The notes below the pieces were generated by a model. It made no database searches. It was not told the origin of the DNA and saw only the letters and a list, made by a program, of their open reading frames with translations. A stretch of 64,000 nt of DNA from Beggiatoa leptomitoformis (GTDB lineage: Bacteria; Pseudomonadota; Gammaproteobacteria; Beggiatoales; Beggiatoaceae). Shown piece by piece: positions 36,621-46,384 of this stretch (its first letter is position 1; each line of letters begins with the position of its first letter). The stretch spans positions 744,001 to 808,000 of the forward strand of contig NZ_CP012373.2 of assembly GCF_001305575.3 (NCBI RefSeq). The letters run 5' to 3'. Position numbers and translations under genes: made by a program.

Positions 36621-39458
36621 TTATACGGCAACGCGCTTGGCTTCGGTGTTGAGTTCTAAAGCCTCTGCCAAGAATTCTTGCAGTTGTTGACGGTGTAAAT
36701 ATAAATAACCAACAGCAGGAGAAGCAGAAGAGGGGCGACCTGCGTATTCAATACGTCCGCCTTCAAACTCTTGCAGGTTGACATCCATGTGCGCACGCAT
36801 AAACCACCATGCACCTTGGTTTCTGGGTTCTTCTTGTACCCAAACTCGACTTTTTGCGTTGGGATAACGGGCAACAATTTTGGCAATTTCTTCTTTAGGA
36901 TGTGGGTAAAGTTGTTCCAAACGAATGATTGCAATATCTTTAATGTTGTGTTCCGTACGGGCTTCAACCAAGTCATAATAAACTTTACCGCTACAGAAGA
37001 GTAAACGCCGCACTTTTTCTGGCACGATGCTCTTGTCGGCTTCATCCAACACTGGTTGAAAACTGGTTTCGGTAAAGTCTTCTATGCTGGAAACAGCGAG
37101 TTTATGCCGTAACAAGCTCTTAGGACTCATGATAATTAATGGCTTACGGTAAGGACGCAGGACTTGACGGCGCAGTAAGTGGAAGTTTTGCGCAGGGGTA
37201 CTGGGAACGCAGACTTGCATATTGTCTTCTGCACACAGTTGTAAGTAGCGTTCTAAACGGGCGGAAGAATGTTCAGGGCCTTGTCCGTCATAACCATGTG
37301 GGAGAAGCATGACTAATCCACACATACGTTGCCATTTGGATTCGGAGGAGCTGATGAATTGGTCAATAACGACTTGCGCACCATTGGCGAAGTCACCAAA
37401 TTGCGCTTCCCAAATCACAAGGGTTTCTGGGTCGGAGGAGCTGTAACCAAATTCAAAACCTAAAACAGCTTCTTCTGATAGTAATGAGTTGATAACAAGG
37501 AAGTTTGCTTGCTTTTCTGAAAGGTTACGGAGAGGTAAGTAGGATTCACCTGTATCGCGTTCATGAAGAACCACATGACGGTGAGCGAATGTACCACGTC
37601 CGCAGTCTTGTCCTGATAAACGAACAGGGTGTCCTTCTTCTACTAGGGCAGCGTAGGCTAAAACTTCCGCAGCACCCCAATCAAAAGATAATTCACCCGC
37701 CCCCATTTTATTGCGTGCTTCAATAATTTTCTCGACACTGCGGTTGAGCTTAAAGCCTTCAGGAACGGTATTTGCCCGTTGCATAAGATTTTTCACGGCA
37801 TCTTTGCTAAGGCTGGTATTTGCAGGCTCGTTCCATTTTGTCCCTAAGTAGGGCTTCCAATTAACGGAAAATTGAAAATCTAGGCTCACAGGACGGGAAA
37901 CGACTTCTTTGGTTTTTAAGTCAGCGCGATATTGTTGTAACAGCATTTCGCCTTCTTCTACACCGATAATGCCTTCTTTGACTAATTGTTGTGCATAGAG
38001 GCTTTGTACCTTGGTTTGTTTGGCAATCTTTTGGTACATAATAGGTTGGGTAGCGGCGGGTTCGTCAGCTTCGTTATGTCCGTGACGACGATAGCAAACC
38101 ATGTCGATAACTACGTCTTTTTTGAAAACTAGGCGGTAGTCTAAGGCTAAACGGGTAATGAAAATAACAGCCTCTGGGTCATCTCCATTAACATGGAAAA
38201 TAGGGGCTTGCACCATCTTAGCAACGTCGGTGCAGTACATGGTGGAACGTGCTTCAAAGGGGTCACTGGTGGTGAAACCAATTTGGTTATTAATAATGAT
38301 GTGTACCGTACCACCCGTGCCATAACCTCTAGTTTCAGCAAGGTTTAAGGTTTCCATAATCACGCCTTGACCAGCAAATGCGGCATCCCCATGAATAAGA
38401 ATGGGTAAAACTTGATTACGGTCTTTGTCGCCACGTCGTTCTTGACGCGCCCGCACGGAGCCTTCAACCACAGGATTAATAATTTCTAAGTGGGAGGGAT
38501 TGAATGCTAGGGCAAGATGTACATAGCCACCGGGAGTCATGACTTCGGAGGAGAAGCCTTGATGATATTTAACATCGCCTGAACCTTGATGGTCTTTAAT
38601 TTTACCTTCAAATTCAGAGAATAAGTCTTTAGGACGTTTCCCCATGATGTTAATCAGGACGTTTAACCGTCCTCGGTGCGCCATGCCCAGCACGATTTCT
38701 TTCATGCCGTTGCTACCAGCTTGTTGAATTAATTCATCTAACATCGGAATTAAACTTTCACCGCCTTCTAGCGAGAAGCGTTTTTGTCCGACGTATTGCG
38801 TGTGCATGTAATCTTCAATGCCTTGCGCAGCAGTGAGCTTTTCTAAAATGCGTTTTTTCTCATCGCTGACATAGGAAGGCGTTGCTAAAGTACCTTCTAA
38901 ACGTTCCTGCAACCACCGTTTTTGTTTAGTATCGGTGATATGCATATATTCTGCACCGATAGAACGGCAATAGGTTTTTTGTAATAACGCGATAATTTCT
39001 TTTAAAGTTGCGCGATTTTTGCCATACAATGAACCCGTGTCAAATACGGTGTTCATATCTGCATCACTCAATCCATAGAAGGCAAGACTTAGGTCTTCTA
39101 ATGGTTCAACTGCATTGAGTTTTAAGGGGTCTATATCCGCTAATTGATGCCCGCGAAAACGGTAAGCATTAATTAATCTGAGTACCGCAGCTTGTTTGTG
39201 TGCAAAACCAAATAATGATTCTTGGTCACAACCGCCCTGTCCATTTCCTGCATTACGGCTGGGTTTATAGTCGTAATAACGGGCTTGGATAGGAGCATGG
39301 GGAACGTCTGGTTTGCTTAATTTTTCTTCTTTTTGCAATTGCTCGAAATAAGCACGCCATTCTCCACTCACTTGAGTAGGATCAGCTAAATAATTTTCAT
39401 ATAATTCATCAACAAAAGCGGCATTAAATAAAAGAGTTTGGGGGTTGGGTGTGGACAT
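36621..39458 (-). CDS. sucA: 2-oxoglutarate dehydrogenase E1 component
   Basis: A 945-residue thiamine-diphosphate enzyme decarboxylating 2-oxoglutarate. N-terminal FVDELYENYLADP E2-contact helix, GMAHRGRLNVL, HGDAAFAGQGVIMETLNL and the IINNQIGFTTSDP segment are typical of E1o. I start at the Met at 39456-39458 (STPNPQTLLFN follows), which agrees with E. coli SucA length. The frame is open 32 codons further without family similarity. First gene of the operon; its promoter must lie in the 289-base gap shared with mdh. Confidence 0.95.
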   Translation of the reverse strand: MSTPNPQTLLFNAAFVDELYENYLADPTQVSGEWRAYFEQLQKEEKLSKPDVPHAPIQARYYDYKPSRNAGNGQGGCDQESLFGFAHKQAAVLRLINAYRFRGHQLADIDPLKLNAVEPLEDLSLAFYGLSDADMNTVFDTGSLYGKNRATLKEIIALLQKTYCRSIGAEYMHITDTKQKRWLQERLEGTLATPSYVSDEKKRILEKLTAAQGIEDYMHTQYVGQKRFSLEGGESLIPMLDELIQQAGSNGMKEIVLGMAHRGRLNVLINIMGKRPKDLFSEFEGKIKDHQGSGDVKYHQGFSSEVMTPGGYVHLALAFNPSHLEIINPVVEGSVRARQERRGDKDRNQVLPILIHGDAAFAGQGVIMETLNLAETRGYGTGGTVHIIINNQIGFTTSDPFEARSTMYCTDVAKMVQAPIFHVNGDDPEAVIFITRLALDYRLVFKKDVVIDMVCYRRHGHNEADEPAATQPIMYQKIAKQTKVQSLYAQQLVKEGIIGVEEGEMLLQQYRADLKTKEVVSRPVSLDFQFSVNWKPYLGTKWNEPANTSLSKDAVKNLMQRANTVPEGFKLNRSVEKIIEARNKMGAGELSFDWGAAEVLAYAALVEEGHPVRLSGQDCGRGTFAHRHVVLHERDTGESYLPLRNLSEKQANFLVINSLLSEEAVLGFEFGYSSSDPETLVIWEAQFGDFANGAQVVIDQFISSSESKWQRMCGLVMLLPHGYDGQGPEHSSARLERYLQLCAEDNMQVCVPSTPAQNFHLLRRQVLRPYRKPLIIMSPKSLLRHKLAVSSIEDFTETSFQPVLDEADKSIVPEKVRRLLFCSGKVYYDLVEARTEHNIKDIAIIRLEQLYPHPKEEIAKIVARYPNAKSRVWVQEEPRNQGAWWFMRAHMDVNLQEFEGGRIEYAGRPSSASPAVGYLYLHRQQLQEFLAEALELNTEAKRVAV

Positions 39459-39747
39459 TTCTTCAAATGCTCCCTCTAAGCAAGTGGCTGACCGAAAGGC
39501 TTGTGTGCAACTATAACGATATTTTATCATAAACTGTGAATGATCATTATACATTCTCTAGCAGAGAAACCATTTTTAAGAGTATTATATCGGTTCAGTA
39601 TCAAGCCTTAACTGAAGTACCTAATGTTTATAAGTAGGTGCATAATGTAGTTGATTTTTCTTGAAATACAAACGAAAAGAATTCAAGTCTGATTTACCCT
39701 CTCGCATGATTTTTGTCTATTCAACATCAACATAAAGGAAATTCGCT

Positions 39748-40725
39748 ATGAAAAAACCCGTCCGTGTCGCAGTGACTGGTGGAGCAGGTCAAATTTCTTA
39801 TTCATTAGTGTTTGCAATTGCGTCTGGTCAATTGTTAGGACCTGATCAACCCATTATTCTGCAATTGTTAGAAATGCCCGTTGCAATGGAAGCATTGAAA
39901 GGGGTTGCAATGGAGTTAGACGATTGCGCCTTTCCCCTCTTACATGGCATCGTGACCACTGATGATGTAAAAACAGCCTTTACTGATATTGAGTATGCCC
40001 TATTAGTGGGTGCAAAACCTCGTGGTCCTGGCATGGAAAGAAACGACCTCTTGCGTGACAACGGCAAAATCTTCACCACGCAAGGCAAAGCATTAAACGA
40101 TTATGCAAACCGTAACGTAAAAGTATTAGTTGTTGGTAATCCAGCAAATACAAATGCTTACATTGCAATGCGTTCTGCTCCTGATTTAAACCCCAAAAAC
40201 TTCACAGCAATGACTCGTCTCGATCATAACCGTGCATTGAGCCAATTATCTGCCAAGACAGGTACAAAAGTCACTGACATTAAGAAAATGGTGATTTGGG
40301 GCAATCATTCTTCTACACAATACCCAGACATCACCAATACAACCGTTGCGGGTAAAGCGGCTAAATCACTAGTTGACCAAAACTGGATTGCCAATGATTT
40401 TATTCCAACCGTACAACAACGTGGTGCTGCAATCATTAAAGCACGGGGTAAATCCAGTGCTGCTTCTGCCGCTAACGCTGCAGTTGATCATATCCATGAT
40501 TGGGCGTTAGGTAGCAATGGCGAATGGGTTAGCATGGCCGTTCCTAGTGATGGAAGCTATGGAATTCCTGAAGGATTAATTTACTCCTTCCCCATTACCA
40601 CCGCAAACGGTGAATATAGCATCGTCCAAGGCTTAGAGATTGACGAGTTTAGTCGTGATCGTCTAACCAAAACGCAAAATGAGTTAGAAGAAGAGCGTTC
40701 AGCTATCGCAGATTTACTTGGTTAA
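39748..40725 (+). CDS. mdh: Malate dehydrogenase (NAD, cytosolic-type)
   Basis: A 325-residue lactate/malate dehydrogenase-family enzyme oxidising malate to oxaloacetate. Dinucleotide loop [14 protein letters not shown] at the N-terminus, [26 protein letters not shown], substrate-binding Arg in [13 protein letters not shown] and the catalytic His in [11 protein letters not shown]. This is the 325-residue type found in many proteobacteria. AAGGAAATTCGCT precedes the ATG. Divergent from sucA, so two TCA-cycle units share an upstream region and possibly control. Confidence 0.96.
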   Translation: MKKPVRVAVTGGAGQISYSLVFAIASGQLLGPDQPIILQLLEMPVAMEALKGVAMELDDCAFPLLHGIVTTDDVKTAFTDIEYALLVGAKPRGPGMERNDLLRDNGKIFTTQGKALNDYANRNVKVLVVGNPANTNAYIAMRSAPDLNPKNFTAMTRLDHNRALSQLSAKTGTKVTDIKKMVIWGNHSSTQYPDITNTTVAGKAAKSLVDQNWIANDFIPTVQQRGAAIIKARGKSSAASAANAAVDHIHDWALGSNGEWVSMAVPSDGSYGIPEGLIYSFPITTANGEYSIVQGLEIDEFSRDRLTKTQNELEEERSAIADLLG

Positions 40726-40756
40726 TGTTATACTGCCAACGGTTTTAAGGAAATAT

Positions 40757-40780
40757 CACCTATATTTTCAACTATAGGTG
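40757..40780. terminator. Hairpin downstream of mdh
   Basis: CACCTATA pairs with TATAGGTG (8 bp, 8-nt loop) 31 bases after the mdh stop. The following bases (GTGTTTCG) are only weakly T-rich, so it is a likely but not strong terminator. Confidence 0.5.
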
Positions 40781-40789
40781 GTGTTTCGT

Positions 40790-41109
40790 TAAGGCGATTA
40801 AGTGTTAAAATGAAGTGTTTTTGATAGTACATTAACTATCAGGCGATATTTCCCTGTAAAACAAAAACAGCATGGGAAATTTGAGTAGTCACTGATCTAA
40901 ACAGTATAGGATAAGTGTTATGCTGAACCAGCACGCAGAAAGAGGCACGCTGGGTGTTTCGCCAAACCACTGATGATTGAGGAGATTCAGGGAAGACAAG
41001 GAATTAGGCTGGAAGCCTTAACTATAAAAATACAAGCTGTATATTATGTTGAGAAAACAAGTTGTACACACCTACGTTGTATTAGATAGGTTAGTTTAGA
41101 AATAAAAAA
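40790..41109. other. Gap upstream of the tandem repeat array
   Basis: No gene was found. A short segment at 40960-40984 (GCCAAACCAC followed by a GA-rich stretch ending GAGGAG) resembles part of the array unit and may be a decayed copy. Otherwise nothing is recognised. Confidence 0.4.
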
Positions 41110-41627
41110 GGGCGTGACTGGGAGTCACGCCAAACCACCAAAGGAGGATGGAGGAGTCGGTTACTACATTGCCGTTTCCTCTTTTTTTTGTTTTTATGGA
41201 ACGACAACTATAAAATTCTTAAAAAGGGGCGTGACTGGGAGTCACGCCAAACCACCAAAGGAGGATGGAGGAGTCGGTTACTGCATTGCCGTTTCCTCTT
41301 TTTTTTTGTTTTTGTGGAACGACAACTATAAAATTCTTAAAAAGGGGCGTGACTGGGAGTCACGCCAAACCACCAAAGGAGGATGGAGGAGTCGGTTACT
41401 ACATTGCCGTTTCCTCTTTTTTTTGTTTTTGTGGAACGACAACTATAAAATTCTTAAAAAGGGGCGTGACTGGGAGTCACGCCAAACCACCAAAGGAGGA
41501 TGGAGGAGTCGGTTACTGCATTGCCGTTTCCTCTTTTTTTTGTTTTTGTGGAACGACAACTATAAAATTCTTAAAAAGGGGCGTGACTGGGAGTCACGCC
41601 AAACCACCAAAGGAGGATGGAGGAGTC
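41110..41627. repeat. Five-copy tandem repeat of about 117 bp with perfect hairpin in each unit
   Basis: The segment beginning GGGCGTGACTGG starts at 41110, 41227, 41345, 41462 and 41579, giving periods of 117, 118, 117 and 117. Each unit has GGCGTGACT pairing with AGTCACGCC over a GGG loop, then a purine-rich AAAGGAGGATGGAGGAG stretch, a T-rich tract of 8-9 T and an AACGACAACTATAAAATTC segment. The copies differ at only a few positions. The last copy is cut after the GA-rich part. The one-base length change in the T-run breaks any reading frame across units, which argues against a coding repeat. The hairpin may act at RNA or DNA level; function unknown. Confidence 0.9.
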
Positions 41628-41988
41628 TTTTACTTTTACCAACGCAGTGTTCACTTCGTCACACTGGCTTGGTTTAGCAATCTGCTTTACTCAATTCTTT
41701 ACTTGCTGGTTATACTAGCACAGTGTTTTGTGCAGTGCAACATTTGATTAGAAATATAGTATCCTTTCATCCCGAAGTCAAGTATTCAAAATCACCTTAT
41801 TCCAACTCAGGACGAGTTGCAAAACAACTGCAACAAACAAACCACAACAAACAAGCTAAATAAGATACTTGCCTGTCAGTTGCGTAGAGTATAACAACTG
41901 CCCGTCTAATTGCAATACTCCCTTTAAATTCAATATATTGATATTTTTTAATGCGTGGACATAAAATTTCTCACCCTATGCCTTTACT
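41628..41988. other. Gap between repeat array and alr
   Basis: About 360 bases with no ORF that is supported and no clear hairpin. An A/C-rich stretch (41825-41860) is present. Nothing else recognised. Confidence 0.4.
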
Positions 41989-43065
41989 TTATGTCCGCTC
42001 AATACGGGGTACGCGCTGACTAACATTACAAAGCAACTGATAAGGAATTGTTCCTGCAAGTGTTGCTATCTCTTCAATGGGTAGATTTCTCCCCCATAAC
42101 ACCACGACATCCCCTACTTTTGCGTTAGGCTGCGATCGTAAATCCACCGCTAACATATCCATTGACACCCGTCCGATTAACGGAACTCGTCTGCCATTCA
42201 CTAAAACAGGCGTACCAGAAGGCGCGTGACGCGGATAACCATCAGCATAACCCACGGCTACAACACCAACGGGCATACTTTGTGGGCAACGCCATGTTGC
42301 GCCATAACCAATAGAATCCCCTTTACGGTACTGTTTTACACTGATTAATGCAGATTGTAACTGCATAACAGATTGTAATCCCTCATCTTTAGCAACAGTA
42401 TCAGGAAATGGGGATACACCATATAACATAATGCCCGGTCGCACCCAATCACAATGAGTTGCTTGCCATGCTAAAATGCCCGCCGAATTTGCAAAAGAAG
42501 CTTCAGTTGAAATTCGTCGTAATAACTCATTAAAAACAGAAAGTTGCTCAATCGTTGTTTTATTTTGTCGCTCATCCGCACAACTTAAATGGCTCATCAA
42601 CGGAACTGGTTTCAAGAGGGTATCGCACTGATTGAGACGTTTCCAAATTGCTTCTGTTTCTTCAGGGAGAAATCCTAAGCGGTGCATTCCTGTATCAACT
42701 TTCAGCCAGACTTTTACGGGCAATTGTGATGCCAATATATGCTCTATCTGCCACTGAGTATGAACCACGGTTTCCAATTGTTGAGCAGCAATAATTGGCA
42801 ATTCATCAACAGAAAAAAAACCTTCTAACAACAGGATAGGTGTCGTTATTCCAGCATGACGTAATACCAATGCCTCATCTAACGAACAGACAGCAAAAGC
42901 ATCGACCAACGTTGCTAGTACATTAGCAACTCTTACCGCCCCATGACCATAACCATCTGCTTTCAGGACAGCGATTACTTTTTGTTGAGGGGCAAGCTCT
43001 CGAATTCTCTGCACATTAGCACGCAAAGCGGATGAATAAATAATAGCTTGCGTTGGACGTGTCAT
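41989..43065 (-). CDS. alr: Alanine racemase
   Basis: A 358-residue PLP enzyme making D-alanine for peptidoglycan. PLP-binding Lys in AVLKADGYGHGA (about residue 34), catalytic Tyr in the SIGYGATW region (about 254) and the C-terminal beta domain with GRVSMDMLAVDL. It starts 2 bases after the dnaB stop, so it is translated with dnaB; dnaB-alr is a common gammaproteobacterial pair. Confidence 0.95.
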   Translation of the reverse strand: MTRPTQAIIYSSALRANVQRIRELAPQQKVIAVLKADGYGHGAVRVANVLATLVDAFAVCSLDEALVLRHAGITTPILLLEGFFSVDELPIIAAQQLETVVHTQWQIEHILASQLPVKVWLKVDTGMHRLGFLPEETEAIWKRLNQCDTLLKPVPLMSHLSCADERQNKTTIEQLSVFNELLRRISTEASFANSAGILAWQATHCDWVRPGIMLYGVSPFPDTVAKDEGLQSVMQLQSALISVKQYRKGDSIGYGATWRCPQSMPVGVVAVGYADGYPRHAPSGTPVLVNGRRVPLIGRVSMDMLAVDLRSQPNAKVGDVVVLWGRNLPIEEIATLAGTIPYQLLCNVSQRVPRIERT

Positions 43066-43067
43066 AC

Positions 43068-44480
43068 TTAATGTTCTCCGTGATAATAATCCATGGGGGA
43101 AAAGTTTTCGAAACGGGTTAAATGTCCTAAGAAAGTTAAACGTACCGTACCAATAGGACCATTTCGCTGTTTTGCGACAATAATTTCTGCCGTGCCTTTA
43201 TCTTCGCTATCCTGATTATAAACTTCATCACGATAGATAAAAACAATCAAATCAGCATCTTGCTCAATAGAACCTGATTCACGTAAGTCTGACATCACAG
43301 GACGTTTATTCGGACGTTGTTCTAAACTACGATTTAATTGTGAAAGGGCAACAACGGGTACTTGTAATTCTTTAGCCAGTGCTTTCAGTCCACGCGAAAT
43401 TTCAGAAACTTCAGTTGCACGATTTTCGCGGCTATCAGGAACTTGCATTAACTGCAAATAGTCGATAACAATCAGACCTAATTGACCGTGTTCACTGGCT
43501 AAGCGTCGCGCACGGGCGCGTAATTCAGTTGGATTTAAAGCGGGGGTATCGTCAATAAATAAAGGGGATTCAGATAATAAACCGATGGCAGAAGTAATAT
43601 TAGGCCAATCATGGTCTTCTAATTTACCTGTACGGACACTTTGTTGATTAATACGGGCAAGAGAAGAAATTAAACGCATCGCAAGCTGTTCGCAAGGCAT
43701 TTCCATACTAAAAACCGCAACGGGATGTTTGGCTTGAATGGCTACGTATTCAGCAATATTCATGGCAAAACTGGTTTTGCCCATAGAAGGGCGACCCGCA
43801 ACAATAATTAAATCAGAACGTTGCAAGCCACTGGTTTGCTCATCAAAATCTTTAAAGCCTGTCGGAACACCTGTGATAGCGTTACCCGATTGATATAACA
43901 AGTCTATTTGGTCTAAGGTTTTGGTTAGAATCTCTTTAATTTCCCGAAATCCACCGCCCATCCTTGCCCCTTGTTCGGCAATTTCAAAAACTAATTTTTC
44001 TGCATTTTCTAATAATTCTGAAGGGTTGTTACCATTATATTGAAACGCACTGTCCATAATGGTAGAACCCACTTTGACCAATTCCCGCAATATTGCTTTT
44101 TCGCGCACAATATCGGCATACGCGGCAATATTTGCAGCACTCGGTGTGCTGTCTGCCAATAATCCTAAATAACCAATTCCGCCAATAACTTCCAACTTAC
44201 CTTGTTTACTCAACCATTCGGATAAAGTAATCACATCACAAGGCTGTCCCATTTCGGACAACGTTTTAATGGCTTTGAAAATAAGTCTATGTTCAGGACG
44301 ATAAAAATCACGTTCAGCTAAACGGTCAGCAATGGAATACCACGCGCCATTATTGAATAGCAAGCTACCCAATACAGACTGCTCAGCCTCAAGAGAATGG
44401 GGCGGTATTTTATGAGGAGAAACAGTTTCTCTAAGAGAAGAAACTAATTCTTGATCGGGATAAGGAGGTGGTTCCTGCAT
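43068..44480 (-). CDS. dnaB: Replicative DNA helicase
   Basis: A 470-residue hexameric fork helicase. N-terminal domain with PHSLEAEQSVLGSLL, linker, then RecA-like domain with Walker A GRPSMGKTSFAMN (about 230), Walker B VIDYLQLM and the SRGLKALAKELQVPV and QLNRSLEQR segments. There is no intein. ATG start with GGAGGT upstream. A hairpin separates it from rplI, then alr follows after 2 bases. Confidence 0.97.
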   Translation of the reverse strand: MQEPPPYPDQELVSSLRETVSPHKIPPHSLEAEQSVLGSLLFNNGAWYSIADRLAERDFYRPEHRLIFKAIKTLSEMGQPCDVITLSEWLSKQGKLEVIGGIGYLGLLADSTPSAANIAAYADIVREKAILRELVKVGSTIMDSAFQYNGNNPSELLENAEKLVFEIAEQGARMGGGFREIKEILTKTLDQIDLLYQSGNAITGVPTGFKDFDEQTSGLQRSDLIIVAGRPSMGKTSFAMNIAEYVAIQAKHPVAVFSMEMPCEQLAMRLISSLARINQQSVRTGKLEDHDWPNITSAIGLLSESPLFIDDTPALNPTELRARARRLASEHGQLGLIVIDYLQLMQVPDSRENRATEVSEISRGLKALAKELQVPVVALSQLNRSLEQRPNKRPVMSDLRESGSIEQDADLIVFIYRDEVYNQDSEDKGTAEIIVAKQRNGPIGTVRLTFLGHLTRFENFSPMDYYHGEH

Positions 44481-44572
44481 AAACGAACAAGGCGATCAGA
44501 AACCTAAAGGTTGATGAGTGATATTTTCTAAAGAAAACGACTCAGGATTGATGATGATACAACGAGCCATAT

Positions 44573-44600
44573 AAAAAGGGGAGTTTTACATCCCCTTTTT
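44573..44600. terminator. Terminator between rplI and dnaB
   Basis: AAAAAGGGGA pairs with TCCCCTTTTT (10 bp, 8-nt loop) so that on the minus strand the stem ends in a T-run. It follows rplI by 27 bases. Confidence 0.75.
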
Positions 44601-44626
44601 ACCCTGTCCATTGAGTTATCTAGGAA

Positions 44627-45076
44627 TTAATTTTCCGAAACAACTTGTACAGTCAATAACACATTGACATCAGGATGTAAATGAACAGCAACTTCATGTT
44701 CACCCACGAAACGGATAGGACCTTCTTGCAAGCGGATTTCATGACGATCAACCGCAATGCCTGCGCCTGTTAAAGCTTGCGCAATATCGCCCGCGCTAAC
44801 AGAACCAAATAACTTGCCTTCTACACCGACTTTACCAGAAATAACAACCGTCATTTCTTGTAATTGTGCAGCACGATCTTGGGCACTGGCTAACTTATCA
44901 TGTTGTGCTTTTTCAAGCTCCGCACGACGCGCTTCAAAATTTGCAACGTTGTCTTTAGTGGCTAAAACCGCTTTACCATGAGGAATCAGGTAATTACGGG
45001 CATAACCCGCTTTGACTTTGACCATCGTGCCTAAGCCGCCCAAATTCGGGACTTTTTCCAGTAAAATGATTTCCAT
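44627..45076 (-). CDS. rplI: 50S ribosomal protein bL9
   Basis: A 149-residue ribosomal protein with the L9 N-domain ([32 protein letters not shown] in outline), a long connecting helix rich in Ala/Glu/Lys and the C-terminal RNA-binding domain. Length equals that of E. coli bL9. It lies 11 bases after rpsR in the rpsF-rpsR-rplI operon. Confidence 0.97.
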   Translation of the reverse strand: MEIILLEKVPNLGGLGTMVKVKAGYARNYLIPHGKAVLATKDNVANFEARRAELEKAQHDKLASAQDRAAQLQEMTVVISGKVGVEGKLFGSVSAGDIAQALTGAGIAVDRHEIRLQEGPIRFVGEHEVAVHLHPDVNVLLTVQVVSEN

Positions 45077-45087
45077 CTTGCTTCACC

Positions 45088-45360
45088 TTACTCGTGCGTA
45101 TCGGTATAGGGCAATAATGCCAGATAACGCGCAAGTTTAATTGCTTTCGCTAATTGACGTTGGTAACGGGCTTTTGTGCCTGTAATCCGACTGGGAACAA
45201 TTTTACCTGTTTCAGTCACATAACCTTTCAACGTGTTGAGGTCTTTGTAATCAATTTCCACAACTTTTTCGGCGGTGAAGCGGCAATATTTCTTACGACG
45301 GAAAAACCGTGAAGAACTTGCATTTCTTCTAGGAGACTTGTTCTTCTGATACATCGTCAT
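45088..45360 (-). CDS. rpsR: 30S ribosomal protein bS18
   Basis: A 90-residue small-subunit protein. The core ([49 protein letters not shown]) is classical bS18. The N-terminus is about 15 residues longer than in E. coli, a basic Ser/Asn/Arg stretch. The start lies inside the 3' end of rpsF, a 32-base overlap, with GAGG 6 nt upstream of the ATG. A second in-frame ATG two codons later is possible. Confidence 0.95.
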   Translation of the reverse strand: MTMYQKNKSPRRNASSSRFFRRKKYCRFTAEKVVEIDYKDLNTLKGYVTETGKIVPSRITGTKARYQRQLAKAIKLARYLALLPYTDTHE

Positions 45361-45751
45361 CGTAATCCTCGTCTATGTCTAAATCATCAGCATCATAATC
45401 GTCATCAGCTTTTAAAGGCTGTTCACGCTCATCTTTCGCTTTAAACAGCGGAGATGGCTCAGTTACAGCCGCTTTGCGACTAATAATCAGATCACGAATG
45501 ACGGCATCGTTAAAACGGAACGCGCTTTTTAATTCGCTTAATACTTCAGTGCCACACTCAATATTCATCAATACGTAATGGGCTTTATGTATCTTATTAA
45601 TGGGGTATGCTAATTGGCGACGACCCCAGTCTTCCAAACGGTGAATCAGCCCTTCTTTGCTTTCGATCATCGCGCGATAGCGTTCGACCATAGCAGGGAC
45701 TTGTTCACTTTGGTCTGGATGCACCAGAAACACAACTTCGTAATGCTTCAT
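45329..45751 (-). CDS. rpsF: 30S ribosomal protein bS6
   Basis: A 140-residue bS6 ([51 protein letters not shown]). The C-terminus (about 112-140) is an acidic Asp/Glu/Tyr tail of the type that is post-translationally extended in E. coli. First gene of the operon, with rpsR overlapping its 3' end and no priB between them. Confidence 0.96.
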   Translation of the reverse strand: MKHYEVVFLVHPDQSEQVPAMVERYRAMIESKEGLIHRLEDWGRRQLAYPINKIHKAHYVLMNIECGTEVLSELKSAFRFNDAVIRDLIISRKAAVTEPSPLFKAKDEREQPLKADDDYDADDLDIDEDYDDDVSEEQVS

Positions 45752-45946
45752 TCAGACTCCCTACGGATTATGCAGCTTTATCACAGTGACAAAGCAAGGA
45801 GAAAAAAAATAATACTTTAATGTACATGTAATCATACTGCGGTATAACAGTTGAGCCGAACATTCTAATCAGAATAGGCGGGAATAGCAATGCTTTTGTC
45901 ACTGCGATGCAAGCAAATAAAACCCCCTTTACATGCACACCATTAC

Positions 45947-46378
45947 TTATTCTGCTTTTGGCACTTCATCAACTATTTCATAATCATAAGTCAACTCAGC
46001 CGCTAGCTTTAACATAGCAGAAACAGAACAATATTTTTCCGCTGATAAATCCACCGCCCGTTTAACCTGCGCCTCTTTTAACTGTCGCCCTGTTACAACA
46101 TAATGCAGATGAATTTTTGTATAGACTTTAGGAATGGTTTCTGCCCGCTCACCTTGCACCTCAATAACGCAATCCGTCATATCCTGCCGTGATTTTTGTA
46201 AAATACTCACGACATCCATTGCTGAACAACTGCCTAAACTTATCAGCAACAACTCCATAGGACGCGCACCCAAATTTCGCCCGCCAATTTCAGGTGAACC
46301 ATCTAACACAATCGCATGACCACTTTCTGATTCCGCAACAAAGCAGGCATTTTCTACCCATTTAATCCGTACTTGCAT
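45947..46378 (-). CDS. OsmC-family protein, YhfA-like
   Basis: A 143-residue OsmC-fold protein. ARPMELLLISLGSCSAMDVVSIL is the family helix with the first Cys, and AEKYCSVSAML carries the second. It resembles the E. coli YhfA branch rather than the true peroxidase OsmC, so activity is uncertain. It starts 6 bases after the lysS stop and is probably cotranscribed. Confidence 0.88.
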   Translation of the reverse strand: MQVRIKWVENACFVAESESGHAIVLDGSPEIGGRNLGARPMELLLISLGSCSAMDVVSILQKSRQDMTDCVIEVQGERAETIPKVYTKIHLHYVVTGRQLKEAQVKRAVDLSAEKYCSVSAMLKLAAELTYDYEIVDEVPKAE

Positions 46379-46384
46379 GATGTG

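Noticed and set aside
39459-39554. 32-residue N-terminal extension of sucA
   Set aside because: No similarity to E1o N-termini, and the internal Met gives the normal length.
41110-41627. CRISPR array
   Set aside because: The sequence between the hairpins is as conserved as the hairpin itself; there are no unique spacers and no cas genes.
41114-41747. Two overlapping plus-strand ORFs (187 and 160 codons) with repeated GSHAKPPKEDGG blocks
   Set aside because: They arise because the 117-bp unit is a multiple of three. The 118-base unit breaks the frame, both frames show the same peptide in different copies, and no ribosome site precedes them.
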